64,000 bases of DNA from Alcanivorax sp. S71-1-4 (GCF_009846755.1 NZ_AQOR01000001.1:186001-250000); one strand, 5' to 3'. Positions 34,555 through 43,178 are shown, counted from the first letter of the stretch. Program-made: numbers and translations. Notes: a model not told the origin generated them from the sequence alone.

Positions 34555-35254
34555 CGAGTAACGTCACCAGGTCGCGCAGTTCGTGCAGAGTGTGGATGCG
34601 ATGCGGGTGCTCCGGCAAATCCGCCGGCCAGCGCTGATCCAGCAGATTGGCCCACACGGCGCCAAAGCCGTGCTGAATCGCCGCGCCCACATCCTCCAGC
34701 GGATGGTCGCCGATATGCAGCGCCTGGTCCGCCCGGCTGCCGGAGGATTTCAGCGCGGCCAGAAACATGTCCGCTTCCGGTTTGCCCCGGCCCACGGTCT
34801 CGGCGGAATGGTGGAAGGCGAACAGGTCATCAATCCCGATCCGCCGCAGGTCTGCGTTGCCGTTGGTGAGCGCCCCCAGCGTGTAGCTGTCGGCCAGGTG
34901 GGCGAGGATGTCCAGCGCGCCGGGGAAGAACACCACCTCATTGCGGGCGTCGTGAAAGATGCCGAAGGCTTCGCCCGCCAGGCGGGCCGCCTCGCTGGAG
35001 TGATAACCCGCCGCCATGAACCCCCGCGCCAGCGCATCCCGGCGCAGGGCGGTGAGATTGTGGACATACCCCGGCTTCTCCCGCAGCAGCTGGTCGCGGA
35101 TCTCGCGGACGGCCTCGACCGTCATGCACTCGGCCGCTTCCGGGTATCGCTCCGCGATCCAGAGGCGGCAACGCTGCTCTGCCCGGCGGATGACCTCGTC
35201 CACGGGCCAGAGGGTGTTGTCCAGGTCGAAGGTGATGAGTTTGAGTCTGGGCAT
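34547..35254 (-). CDS. HAD-IA family phosphatase (YigB/YjjG-like)
   Basis: A 235-residue hydrolase. Motif I is LITFDLDNTLWPVDE near residues 6-20, motif II is TLGALTNGNADL, and motif III has GKPEADMF and LHIGDHPLEDV. YigB-type members dephosphorylate FMN and other small phosphates. In pseudomonads a similar HAD gene follows dapF-DUF484-xerC. Here it lies about 4 kb away from xerC, coupled instead to yqcC. The ATG at 35254 gives the family start. Confidence 0.85.
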   Translation of the reverse strand: MPRLKLITFDLDNTLWPVDEVIRRAEQRCRLWIAERYPEAAECMTVEAVREIRDQLLREKPGYVHNLTALRRDALARGFMAAGYHSSEAARLAGEAFGIFHDARNEVVFFPGALDILAHLADSYTLGALTNGNADLRRIGIDDLFAFHHSAETVGRGKPEADMFLAALKSSGSRADQALHIGDHPLEDVGAAIQHGFGAVWANLLDQRWPADLPEHPHRIHTLHELRDLVTLLDA

Positions 35255-35401
35255 GGGGGGATGATAGCGGGATGGGGTTGGTGGCGGAATGATGGGAGGG
35301 GGTGTGTTGGTAAGGTTTTGAAAAATAATGAATTTATATGGTTATGATGGATGTCTTCGACTGCCAGATATCCGGCCTGCTTGTGCACGTTGTGGTGGTG
35401 G

Positions 35402-35695
35402 TTAGAGGTGTCGATCCACGTCCATACTGTTGTGGAGAATGCGGATCACCACAATTCTGGCATCCGTGCCTGGTCGGTAGAAGACGATGTGACTGCCTTG
35501 ACTAAACTTTTTGTACCCGGGCTTTATATCTTCTGCATCGCGGCCTATTTCAGGTTGGCGGGCAAGCAGCCTGAAGGTGTCATCAAGCTGCTTGAGGTAC
35601 TTGTCGCGTTGCCGTTTCCCCCACTTCCCAGCAGTAAAGCGGCCAATATCAATGATGTCCTTTCGGGCGGCGGCGGTGAGCAGGAACGGAGGCAT
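35402..35695 (-). CDS. parE: RelE/ParE family toxin
   Basis: A 97-residue type II toxin. The N-terminal LTAAARKDIIDIGRFTAGKWG and the LARQPEIGRDAEDIKPGYKKF segment, followed by the strand HIVFYRPGTDARIVVIRILH, match the ParE fold. ParE toxins poison DNA gyrase in characterised cases; related RelE toxins cut mRNA. It starts one base into the parD stop (TAATG), the usual antitoxin-toxin coupling. The complete conserved core suggests that the toxin is active unless neutralised. Confidence 0.88.
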   Translation of the reverse strand: MPPFLLTAAARKDIIDIGRFTAGKWGKRQRDKYLKQLDDTFRLLARQPEIGRDAEDIKPGYKKFSQGSHIVFYRPGTDARIVVIRILHNSMDVDRHL

Positions 35696-35934
35696 TAGTG
35701 AGCTTCGCTGTCCAGTTCCGCAATGATGCTTTCGTAGGAGTACTCTGCTATACCGCTTTGCTCTCCCTCGTCCAAAAGACGCCGCAGCCGGGTAAGCTTG
35801 CTTTCCGTTTCCTCAAGCAGGCGCAACCCGGCGCGTACCACTTCACTGGCGGAACTGTAGCGGCCATTCTCCACCTGCGTGGATATGAACTCATCAAAAT
35901 GGGGGCCGAGTGTAATGCTGGTGTTTCTGGCCAT
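35695..35934 (-). CDS. parD: ParD family RHH antitoxin
   Basis: A 79-residue antitoxin. The ribbon-helix-helix N-terminus ARNTSITLGPHFDEFISTQV, the turn NGRYSSASEVVRAGLRLLEE and an acidic, flexible C-terminus that would wrap the toxin are all visible. ATG 35934 is preferred; the frame is open further upstream through the promoter region but without family similarity. A palindromic operator candidate lies directly upstream. The gene is divergent from the aadA-like gene. Confidence 0.9.
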   Translation of the reverse strand: MARNTSITLGPHFDEFISTQVENGRYSSASEVVRAGLRLLEETESKLTRLRRLLDEGEQSGIAEYSYESIIAELDSEAH

Positions 35935-35947
35935 GGGTAAGCTCCTG

Positions 35948-35962
35948 TACCAAATATTGGTA
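35948..35962 (-). promoter_or_regulatory. inverted repeat at the parDE promoter
   Basis: TACCAA and TTGGTA arms are separated by ATA, 14 bp upstream of parD. On the minus strand the repeat overlaps a TATACC hexamer that could be the -10 element. This is the expected arrangement for ParD autorepression. Confidence 0.55.
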
Positions 35963-36164
35963 TAGTCTGGCAGGGTGCCTGTATCAGCGCAAGGTGGGTT
36001 GACGCGCTGAAAGGCGCGCGGCTGCTTGCGGCGAGGTTTTGAGAGTCCAGATGGCGCGCCGCGTAAAGGAGAGAAATGATGCGTGCGTGTCCCGAACAAA
36101 GAGGTCTTCACCGGTGTCTGGGCGGAAGGCGATGAGAAACGCCCGGCAGGATAATCTGGCAACC

Positions 36165-36971
36165 ATGCACAAACAGATCTCTTCGGAAATAGCAGAACAG
36201 GTATCCCGTGCGTGTGTGATCATTGATCGCCACCTGGGGCATGTATTACAGGCCATTCACCTGTATGGCTCCGCCCTGGACGGTGGCTTGAAACCGTACA
36301 GCGATATTGATCTGCTGGTCACGGTGAATAGGCGGCTTGATGAGACATCAAGGCACACGCTAATCCACACTCTGCAACAAGACTTGCTGGCAATTTCTGC
36401 CCCGCCAGGAGAGAGCGATACCCTGCGGGCCCTGGAAGTCACCGTGGTCACCTGCAACGAGCTCGTCCCCTGGCGATACCCGCCCCGGCGCGAGCTTCAG
36501 TTTGGTGAGTGGCTGCGTGATGATCTTCGTGCGGGTATCTATGAGCCGCCGATGCCGGATCATGATCTGGCGATATTGATTACCAAGATAAGACAGCGCA
36601 GTATCGCGGTGATCGGGCCTCCTGCCGTTGACCTTTTTGACGCCGTGCCGAAAGCGGATTTCTATGCCGCGCTAGCCGACACCATTGCGCAATGGCAAGA
36701 CGAACCGGACTGGCAGGGCGACGAACGAAACGTCGTGCTTGCGCTTGCGCGGATATGGTACAGCGCTTCAACGGGCGAGATCGCTTCCAAACAGAGGGCG
36801 GCGGAATGGGGCCTGGAACAACTGCCTGCCCGGCATAGGGATGTGCTTGATCTGGCCAGAAGTGCCTATCTTGGGGCGGACGACAGGGCTCTGGTTGCTC
36901 GGAAGGCGGAGACAAAAGCCTTTATTGATTATGTAAAAATGGAAATAAAAAGACTGCTGCCTCGGAAATGA
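36165..36971 (+). CDS. aadA: AadA-like aminoglycoside nucleotidyltransferase
   Basis: A 268-residue ANT(3'')-type enzyme, which adenylates streptomycin and spectinomycin in characterised homologues. The nucleotidyltransferase motif is LYGSALDGGLKPYSDIDLLV, with acidic residues D47 and D49. Strongly AadA-like blocks are RRELQFGEWLRDDLRAGIYE, DLAILITKIRQRS and GDERNVVLALARIWYS. ATG 36165 gives the normal AadA length; the 126 bp upstream in frame are not conserved. No integron attC site or integrase is visible, so it looks like a chromosomal relative. It sits beside parDE. Confidence 0.87.
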   Translation: MHKQISSEIAEQVSRACVIIDRHLGHVLQAIHLYGSALDGGLKPYSDIDLLVTVNRRLDETSRHTLIHTLQQDLLAISAPPGESDTLRALEVTVVTCNELVPWRYPPRRELQFGEWLRDDLRAGIYEPPMPDHDLAILITKIRQRSIAVIGPPAVDLFDAVPKADFYAALADTIAQWQDEPDWQGDERNVVLALARIWYSASTGEIASKQRAAEWGLEQLPARHRDVLDLARSAYLGADDRALVARKAETKAFIDYVKMEIKRLLPRK

Positions 36972-37053
36972 GGCCTGTCGGCGCTTCGTTGATTTTTGTG
37001 CGCGTGCAAGTCGGGTGCCTGTCTACTATCGGATGGTTTGAGGGAATACAGAC

Positions 37054-37470
37054 ATGGAAGGTTTTCAGATGCTGCAGCCCGCATCGGTGCTGGCTATTTT
37101 CACATTGACCGTTTTGCTATTGGTGCCCATCAAGCGCGTCAGGGCGCTGTTTGCCGGGCGGGTGGCAGAGAGCGACTTCAAGTATGGCGAATCTGACAGG
37201 GTTCCGCCTGAGGTGTGCATCCCCAATCGTAATTACATGAACCTGCTGGAATTGCCGGTGCTGTTTTATGCGGCGAGCCTGCTGGCTTTCGTTATTCACC
37301 AGTCAGATGCGACGCTTCTCGGTCTGGCGTGGGCTTATGTCGGGCTGCGTATTGTTCATAGCATCATTCATCTTACCTACAATCGGGTGCTGCATCGGGG
37401 CCTGGTGTTTGCGATAAGCAATGTCGTGCTGGTTGTCATGTGGATTCGGATTTTACTGGTGATCTGGTAA
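37054..37470 (+). CDS. MAPEG family membrane protein
   Basis: A 138-residue integral membrane protein with four hydrophobic helices (about residues 9-27, 64-84, 86-105 and 115-135). The MAPEG signature is present: NRNYMNLLELPVLFYAAS, then GLRIVHSIIHLTYNRVLHRG. Family members in the eicosanoid/glutathione group conjugate glutathione to lipophilic compounds, but bacterial members are mostly uncharacterised. It follows the aadA-like gene by 82 bp on the same strand. Confidence 0.88.
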   Translation: MEGFQMLQPASVLAIFTLTVLLLVPIKRVRALFAGRVAESDFKYGESDRVPPEVCIPNRNYMNLLELPVLFYAASLLAFVIHQSDATLLGLAWAYVGLRIVHSIIHLTYNRVLHRGLVFAISNVVLVVMWIRILLVIW

Positions 37471-37619
37471 CAGGTGGATGCGGCGGGCGATGAATCCTGC
37501 AAGTATTGCCGGAGTTGACGATACTTTTTTGATTGTGTGGGGCGCAGTTCATCATATAGGGCCATTCTTTCACCATGGTATTGGTCGGGTGGCATGTCGG
37601 TCGGTTTGATAATAATAAA

Positions 37620-37648
37620 TTGACCACCTGACAGCGTACAGGTAATTT
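37620..37648 (+). promoter_or_regulatory. sigma-70 promoter of the small secreted protein gene
   Basis: TTGACC and TAATTT are separated by exactly 17 bp in an AT-rich stretch, 56-62 bp upstream of the start codons at 37704-37710. The remaining part of the 233-bp gap shows no gene; minus-strand frames there have no ribosome site or family similarity. Confidence 0.6.
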
Positions 37649-37703
37649 TCTTTTTGCTTTTCAGTAGGCATGGAAAGTCATTATTAATAAAAATGGGAAG
37701 GGA

Positions 37704-38210
37704 ATGATGATGAAATTAAAGACAGGGTTGATGGCGGGCATTGCTTCAATGGCTTTTTCTGTTCCCGGCTGGGCGCTGGAAGCGCATTTCAGCAACGATA
37801 CAGACTCTCCAATCACCATCCAGGTACAGGATAATAACTGTGTGACCTACCTGATCGAGGAGCAGACGTACACGGTGCCTGCGCATACGCCGCCTGGGGG
37901 GTGGGTGATGAACCTCGGTGATCGTAACACCGGAGGATGCTCCGCGAGTTATATGTTGGCCTGGGGCATTTACGCAGGGACGGAGGTCGACCCCGCGAAA
38001 AAAATAGGCGACGTAAACTTCCACTATCAGAGTGGCATGTCGGTCAACACGTGGCAGAACAAGACAGGCAATACCGCCAGGTACGTCGGCCCCGGCTTCA
38101 ATATTTGCAGCCATAGCGGCATCAAAAATAATTCCTGGGACGACTCCTATGTATGGTGGCACTTCGGAGCCCGCTATTCAGACTGGGATTGCGATGCGCC
38201 GGTAAACTGA
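37704..38210 (+). CDS. small secreted protein, unknown family
   Basis: A protein of 166-168 residues with a clear signal peptide ending near VPGWALEA. The mature part is beta-rich, Gly/Asn/Trp-rich and contains four cysteines (NNCVTYL, TGGCSAS, FNICSHS, DWDCDAP), which could make two disulfides. Three in-frame ATGs (37704, 37707, 37710) follow GGAAGGGA; the last has the best spacing. It has its own good promoter and lower local GC than its neighbours. I recognise no family; a small secreted binding or toxin-like protein is possible but unproven. Confidence 0.6.
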   Translation: MMMKLKTGLMAGIASMAFSVPGWALEAHFSNDTDSPITIQVQDNNCVTYLIEEQTYTVPAHTPPGGWVMNLGDRNTGGCSASYMLAWGIYAGTEVDPAKKIGDVNFHYQSGMSVNTWQNKTGNTARYVGPGFNICSHSGIKNNSWDDSYVWWHFGARYSDWDCDAPVN

Positions 38211-38493
38211 TGCCGGCAGAGCAGCCAGTCTCTGTGCTGGGCTGATACCAGGGGCCGGGTGTCCGGGGGCGTGTCTCTCCGGGCGACCCGGTTCCCTCTG
38301 TCCCTCTCTTCCCTCCCCGGGTGGGTGGCCGGTGCCCCTCTCCGATGCTGGTTCTCCGGTGTGCCCGCCATCTCTTGGCAGTGCCTGTCTGCTTCACCCC
38401 ATCTTCCCGAATAGATGTTAGAATTCATGGCCTTGGAAAGCAGCCCGCGCTGGCTGCGAGAGCCCCTTCACCGTCATTGAACAGAGAGGCCCC
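38211..38493 (+). other. 283-bp intergenic region before can
   Basis: C/T-rich on the plus strand, with no convincing gene. A TAGAAT hexamer near 38416 could be the -10 of the carbonic anhydrase promoter; the -35 is unclear. No strong terminator is visible for the secreted-protein gene. Confidence 0.3.
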
Positions 38494-39135
38494 ATGAAAT
38501 CCCTGCCTGAACTCTTCTCCAACAACGAAAAGTGGCGCCGCGACATTGAGCAGGAGCACCCTGGTTTCTTCGAGCAGTTGGTGGGACAGCAGAGTCCAGA
38601 ATACCTGTGGATTGGGTGTGCTGATTCGCGGGTGCCCGCCAATGAAATTGTCGGGCTGATGCCCGGCGAACTGTTTGTGCACCGGAATGTGGCAAACCTG
38701 GTCAATCACACCGACCTGAACCTGCTCTCGGTACTGCAGTTTGCCGTGGACGTGCTCAAGGTCAAACACGTGATGGTGGTGGGGCATTACGGTTGTGGTG
38801 GCGTGCATGCCGCCATGGAAGACAAGCCGCACGGTCTGATCGACAACTGGCTGCGCCAGGTGCGTGAACTGTACTTGCGCAACCGTCGCACCCTGAAACA
38901 GATCGAGGATGACACGGCGCGGCTGGACCGCATGTGCGAGCTCAATGTGGCGCGGCAGGTGATCAATGTGTCCAACACGACCATCATCCAGGAGGCCTGG
39001 CGCCGTGAGCAGGTGCTGACGGTACACGGCTGGATTTACGGTATTGGTGATGGCCGGTTGAGCGACCTGGGGATCGAGATCAAGAACAATGCGCAGCTGC
39101 GTGAGCTGGAGGCGCAGGAATACGACGGCGCCTGA
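38494..39135 (+). CDS. can: beta-class carbonic anhydrase Can
   Basis: A 213-residue zinc enzyme that interconverts CO2 and bicarbonate. The zinc ligands C42, D44 (in WIGCADSRVPANEIV), H98 and C101 (in VVGHYGCGGVHAA) are all in place, and R46 pairs with D44. FVHRNVANLV is also conserved. Length is close to the 220-residue E. coli Can. It is followed at once by a strong hairpin and a small unknown gene. Confidence 0.95.
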   Translation: MKSLPELFSNNEKWRRDIEQEHPGFFEQLVGQQSPEYLWIGCADSRVPANEIVGLMPGELFVHRNVANLVNHTDLNLLSVLQFAVDVLKVKHVMVVGHYGCGGVHAAMEDKPHGLIDNWLRQVRELYLRNRRTLKQIEDDTARLDRMCELNVARQVINVSNTTIIQEAWRREQVLTVHGWIYGIGDGRLSDLGIEIKNNAQLRELEAQEYDGA

Positions 39136-39147
39136 GACTGGCGCCAG

Positions 39148-39173
39148 CGCGCTCCTGCCTTCGCAGGAGCGCG
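39148..39173 (+). terminator. 11-bp perfect hairpin after can
   Basis: CGCGCTCCTGC pairs with its full complement around a CTTC loop, 12 bp after the can stop. There is no T-tract. It ends 16 bp before the next ATG, so it may act as an attenuating or stabilising structure in the leader of the small gene. Confidence 0.45.
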
Positions 39174-39189
39174 AATGCCCGGAGGGATC

Positions 39190-39483
39190 ATGGAACTGAC
39201 ACGGGATGCAGCGCGGGCACTGCGCGATGGCGGCATTGATGCGCTGGGAGCGCTGGATAGCGCCCTCGCCAATATGCTGGTTCACCTGCCCGAGGAGGCG
39301 CACCTTGATGTCAGGCGTGTGGTGGGGCACCTCAGGGACAATGTGCTGCTTGAAACCGTCAGGAAAGCGGTCTCGGCCTATCCTGAACTGGAAGCGGATC
39401 GGGAGGTCTGGGCAGAAGCCATCCTGCAGCGGCTTGAGGCACGGCTGTTGCTCTGGCACCAGCACAATGACAAAGCACCCTGA
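39190..39483 (+). CDS. small helical protein, unknown
   Basis: A 97-residue soluble helical protein, starting MELTRDAARALRDGGIDALG and ending HQHNDKAP. ATG 39190 follows GGAGGGA; an in-frame ATG at 39175 lies at the edge of the hairpin. I recognise no family and no motif. It is on the same strand as can, 54 bp downstream, and convergent with xerC. It might be part of the can transcript unless the hairpin ends it. Confidence 0.5.
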   Translation: MELTRDAARALRDGGIDALGALDSALANMLVHLPEEAHLDVRRVVGHLRDNVLLETVRKAVSAYPELEADREVWAEAILQRLEARLLLWHQHNDKAP

Positions 39484-39533
39484 GTCGTCAGGGGTTCCTC
39501 ACCCAAGGTAAAAAGCCGGCCCGTTACTCTTCA

Positions 39534-40457
39534 TTACTCTTCAGGCTCGGTATTCTTTTTTCTCGCCCTCGGATGGGCCCCGTCATACACCCGCGCCAGA
39601 TGCTGAAAATCCAGATGTGTATAAATCTGCGTCGTGGACAGATTCGCGTGCCCCAGTAATTCCTGCACCGCCCGCAGGTCGCTGCTGGATTCCAGCAGGT
39701 GCGTCGCAAACGAATGCCGCAGCATATGCGGATGCAGGTGCTGGTCCAGCCCTGCCTCGCGGGCCTGTCTGGCCAGCCGCTGCTGCACGGAGCGCGCGCC
39801 GAGGCGCTGCCCGCGCTGGCTGACAAACAGGGCTTTTTCGCCGCCATCACGGGCCAGCAGGGGCCGCACTGCCAGCCATTTCCGCAACGCAGCAAGTGCC
39901 GGTGCACCGACCGGCAGGTGCCGCGTGCGCTTGCCTTTCCCGGTCACCACCAGGCTGGCGTCCTGCTGGTCGATGGTGTCGATATCCAGGCTCAGCAATT
40001 CGGCCAGCCGCAGGCCGGAGGAATAGAACAGTTCCATCATGGCGCGGTCGCGCAGCTGTAACGGGTCGTTGTCGTCGCGGGGGTGGTCGAGCAGGTGGTT
40101 GACGGCGTCCGGGTCCAGGGTATGCGGCAGCCGGCGCGGACTTTTCGGGGCGCTGATGCCCAGCGCCGGGTTGTTGCGGGCCAGCCCTTCCTGAAGCAGG
40201 TAGCCGTACAGGCCCCGCACGCTGGAGAGCAACCGTTGCAGGCTTTTGCCGCCCAGGCCGCGACGGTGCAGGGTGGCGACCACCATGCGAATGTCCTGCG
40301 GGGCGGCGGCGGGCCAGCCCTGCAGGCCGCGTTCCTCCAGCAGGGTTGTCACCGTGCGCAGGTCGCGGCTGTAGTTGTCCAGGGTGTGCGCGGAGAGCTG
40401 GCGTACCGTGCGCAGATGGTGCAGGTAGTGTGCGGTCTGCTCGGCGAAGGCGCTCAT
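39534..40457 (-). CDS. xerC: site-specific tyrosine recombinase XerC
   Basis: A 307-residue recombinase that, with XerD, resolves chromosome dimers at dif. The N-terminal SAM-like core-binding domain includes TVRQLSAHTLDNYSRDL. The catalytic domain has the first Arg in YSSGLRLAELLSLD, HMLRHSFATHLLES (HxxR), and GHANLSTTQIYTHLD with the nucleophilic Tyr. ATG 40457 gives the family start; the frame runs further upstream inside the DUF484 gene without similarity. It follows DUF484 by 10 bp in the conserved dapF-DUF484-xerC order. Confidence 0.95.
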   Translation of the reverse strand: MSAFAEQTAHYLHHLRTVRQLSAHTLDNYSRDLRTVTTLLEERGLQGWPAAAPQDIRMVVATLHRRGLGGKSLQRLLSSVRGLYGYLLQEGLARNNPALGISAPKSPRRLPHTLDPDAVNHLLDHPRDDNDPLQLRDRAMMELFYSSGLRLAELLSLDIDTIDQQDASLVVTGKGKRTRHLPVGAPALAALRKWLAVRPLLARDGGEKALFVSQRGQRLGARSVQQRLARQAREAGLDQHLHPHMLRHSFATHLLESSSDLRAVQELLGHANLSTTQIYTHLDFQHLARVYDGAHPRARKKNTEPEE

Positions 40458-40467
40458 GCGGGGGCCG

Positions 40468-41178
40468 TCAGGCGCGCCGGGCTTCCAGGCGTGGGTACTT
40501 GCGCAGCAGGTCGTGCATGCGGCGGCTGAGCACATCGCCGAGATGGCTGATGAACAGGGTGCCCAGGGAGCTGCGGAAGTGCAGCGGGTCGAAGCTGCCA
40601 ATGGCCAGCAGGCCCTGCCGGCCCTGCCACTCCAGCGGCACCATGGCGGCGGATTTCACCTGGTCGGCGTGGTGCGGAAACAGTTGCTCCAGCTCCACCT
40701 CACGCAGGACACCGCAGATGGCCTTGCCGTTGCGCAGCAGCAGTTGCAGGGCCTCGTGCAGGTCGGCGCCGGCCAGGCAGCGTACGCGGCTGCGCAGTTC
40801 ACCGGTCAGGTCCAGGTCGCGGTCGTAGACCAGCAGGGAGACGGTGTCGGCACCGAAGTCTTCCTGCAGGGCGTGGATCAGCTGGCTGAATAATTGCTCT
40901 GCGCTGCGCGCTTCGATCAGGGTCAGCACCAGTTGACGGGTCTTCTCAAACAACTGGTCGTTTTCGCGGGCGACGGCAAGCAGGCCGTTGAGGCGGTCAC
41001 GCAGTTCATGGTTGCGCTCGCGCAGGATCTGCGCCTGACGCTCCAGCAGTGAGACTGCCTCGCCACGCGGGTCGGGCAGGCGCAGCATTTCCAGCAGTTC
41101 CTGGCGGCCCTGGAAAAAATCGGTGTGATCGCGCAGCCAGGCGGCGACCTGGTCGCCGGTGAGTTTCTGCTCGCTCAT
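40468..41178 (-). CDS. DUF484 family GAF-like protein
   Basis: A 236-residue cytoplasmic protein with the DUF484 opening (VAAWLRDHTDFFQGRQELLE), a basic coiled coil around LLERQAQILRERNHELRDRL, and a GAF-like domain with MVPLEWQGRQGLLAIGSFDP near the end. Function is unknown. It is almost always found between dapF and xerC, as here, with 28 bp to dapF and 10 bp to xerC, so it is part of that operon. Confidence 0.92.
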   Translation of the reverse strand: MSEQKLTGDQVAAWLRDHTDFFQGRQELLEMLRLPDPRGEAVSLLERQAQILRERNHELRDRLNGLLAVARENDQLFEKTRQLVLTLIEARSAEQLFSQLIHALQEDFGADTVSLLVYDRDLDLTGELRSRVRCLAGADLHEALQLLLRNGKAICGVLREVELEQLFPHHADQVKSAAMVPLEWQGRQGLLAIGSFDPLHFRSSLGTLFISHLGDVLSRRMHDLLRKYPRLEARRA

Positions 41179-41206
41179 GAAATCGCTTCTCCGTGCGCTC
41201 GGGTGA

Positions 41207-42049
41207 TCAGGCTTCGCGGATCACGCCATCATAGACGCGGCTTGCAGGGCCTGTCATCAACACGCCATTGGTGCCGTCGTAGTGCACGCGCAGGGTGCCG
41301 CCGGCCAGGCTGACTTCGACGGTCTCATCGAGCAGGCCGCGTTTCTGGCCGCAGACTACGGCGGCGCAGGCACCCGAGCCGCAGGCGAGTGTTTCGCCGG
41401 AGCCGCGCTCAAACACGCGCAGGCGGATGTGGCTGCGATCCACGAGTTGCATGAAGCCCACGTTGACCCGTTCCGGGAAATCCGGGTGGCTTTCCAGCAG
41501 CGGGCCGACAGTCTCGACCGGTGCGGTGTCGACGTTTTCCACCAGCATGACGCAGTGCGGGTTGCCCAGGCCGACGGCGGAAACTTCGAAGGCGTTCTGC
41601 CCCGCCACCAGGATGTAGGTGTCGGCCATGGCACTGGCGCGGAACGGGATGTCCGCCAGCGCCCAGCGCGGCGGGCCCATGTTGACGGTGACCAGGCCAT
41701 CGTCGGTCAGGCGCAGGGTCATCTGGCCGTTGGCGGTTTCCACACGGATTTCGTGCTTGTCGGTCAGGCCCTCGTCACGCACGAAGCGGGCGAAGCAGCG
41801 CGCGCCATTGCCGCACTGGCTCACCTCGCTGCCGTCCGCGTTGAAGATGCGGTAGCGAAAGTCAGCGTCGCCGCGTGGCGGCTGCACGATCAGCAACTGG
41901 TCGAAGCCGACACCGAAATGACGGTCGGCCAGCCGGCGCATGGCCTCCGGTGACAGCGGTGGGCCCTCTTCCGGCAGCGATTGCCGGATGCCGTCGAGCA
42001 CCATGAAATCGTTGCCCAGGCCATGCATCTTGGTGAACTTGAGGTCCAT
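41207..42049 (-). CDS. dapF: diaminopimelate epimerase
   Basis: A 280-residue enzyme that converts LL- to meso-diaminopimelate for lysine and peptidoglycan synthesis. The two catalytic cysteines are C79 in [14 protein letters not shown] and the Cys in [14 protein letters not shown] near residue 222. The start [16 protein letters not shown] is typical. It is the first gene of dapF-DUF484-xerC here. lysA, its usual upstream neighbour, is about 9 kb away at 50869, so the cluster is interrupted. Confidence 0.96.
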   Translation of the reverse strand: MDLKFTKMHGLGNDFMVLDGIRQSLPEEGPPLSPEAMRRLADRHFGVGFDQLLIVQPPRGDADFRYRIFNADGSEVSQCGNGARCFARFVRDEGLTDKHEIRVETANGQMTLRLTDDGLVTVNMGPPRWALADIPFRASAMADTYILVAGQNAFEVSAVGLGNPHCVMLVENVDTAPVETVGPLLESHPDFPERVNVGFMQLVDRSHIRLRVFERGSGETLACGSGACAAVVCGQKRGLLDETVEVSLAGGTLRVHYDGTNGVLMTGPASRVYDGVIREA

Positions 42050-42287
42050 GACGAATCCGCGTGGAAAGTAAACAGTGGCTCATTGTAGGCCCTGCCTGAT
42101 TGGCGGGCCAGCGGCCGGGTCTCAGGGCGCAGGCTCTTTTCCGGCCACGGCGGGCCATTTTGTGCCCCGGAATTTGGCACAAGCTGCACTCACGTCCCGA
42201 CGGCGCTGCGGGGATACTGTCTGTATCCGTTTGATCGCCCGGCCGCCTGCATGCCGGTGCGCTGATTACCACAGGAGCCTGATCCGC

Positions 42288-43163
42288 ATGAACGCAAAAG
42301 CCAATCTGACACCACGCCGCACCAACAAGAGTGATATCCAGCCGCGTCGCATGGACTTCGAGTTCGAGGCGGATATCCCGCGCTACTGGTTTGGCGGGGA
42401 TCAATTCAAGACCGTCCTGTTGTCAGCGTTGTCCTGCACGTTCCCGGAAGGCGAACGCTTTTTCGTGCGTTCGGTGCGCCATTACCAGAAGGGCATCACT
42501 GACGAGAATCTCAAGGAAGAAGTGAAGGGTTTCATTGGTCAGGAAGCGCATCATGGCAACGAGCACGAGGCGTTCAATGCGTTTCTGGAAGCGCGCGGCA
42601 TCCCGGCAAAAAAGGTCGAGGAGTTCGTGTTGCGCGGGCTGAAGTGGCAGGGCAAGTTCCTGTCGCCGAAGCGGCAACTGGCGAAGACCTGCGCGCTGGA
42701 GCATTTTACCGCGATGCTGGCGGAGACCATCCTGGAACACCCGGAGATGCTGGAGGGCATGGACAAGCGCGTGCTGCCGTTGTGGTTCTGGCACGCGGTG
42801 GAGGAAAGCGAGCACAAGTCGGTGGCCTATGATGTGTATCAGGATCAGGAAGGCGGTTACTGGACTCGCACCAGCGAAATGGCCGTGACCACGCTGGAGT
42901 TCCTCGGCTTCACGATTTTCCACTACTTCCAGTTGCGCGGCGGCATGGATGACAAGCGCGACCTGCGCTCAGTGTTGCGCGGCTTCAACTGGCTGCTCGG
43001 CAAGCCGGGCTGGCTGCGCAAGCTCGGGCCGGCGTATTTCGCTTATTACCGTCGTGATTTTCATCCGTCCCAGCGTGACAGCCGTGCGCTGCGCGAAGCC
43101 GGCCTCAAGCGGCTGGCGGCGTTGCTGGACAAGCCTGAACTGCTGGAAGAGCCGGCAGCCTGA
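42288..43163 (+). CDS. predicted metal-dependent hydrolase (PF10118 type)
   Basis: A 291-residue helical protein of the COG3687 family. Diiron-like ligand motifs are GQEAHHGNEHEAFN and the later HAVEESEHKSVAYDVY. The RRMDFEFEADIPRYWFGGD start and EGERFFVRSVRHY segment are conserved. The fold is expected to be ferritin-like; the reaction is unknown. An ATG at 42288 has an ACAGGAG site. It is divergent from dapF and is followed 15 bp later by repeat copy 3. Confidence 0.85.
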   Translation: MNAKANLTPRRTNKSDIQPRRMDFEFEADIPRYWFGGDQFKTVLLSALSCTFPEGERFFVRSVRHYQKGITDENLKEEVKGFIGQEAHHGNEHEAFNAFLEARGIPAKKVEEFVLRGLKWQGKFLSPKRQLAKTCALEHFTAMLAETILEHPEMLEGMDKRVLPLWFWHAVEESEHKSVAYDVYQDQEGGYWTRTSEMAVTTLEFLGFTIFHYFQLRGGMDDKRDLRSVLRGFNWLLGKPGWLRKLGPAYFAYYRRDFHPSQRDSRALREAGLKRLAALLDKPELLEEPAA

Positions 43164-43178
43164 ACAGGCTGTTGTGCG

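Noticed and set aside
36972-37053. Integron attC site after the aadA-like gene
   Set aside because: No paired core sites or imperfect inverted-repeat structure of a 59-base element could be recognised, and no integrase is present.
37377-37627. Two short minus-strand frames in the gap before the secreted-protein gene
   Set aside because: No ribosome sites, no similarity, and they overlap the MAPEG gene and a good promoter.
42175-42188. Sigma-54-like TGGCAC...TGCA upstream of the metal-dependent hydrolase gene
   Set aside because: The distance between the GG and GC dinucleotides is 8 bp instead of 10, so it is not a usable -24/-12 promoter.
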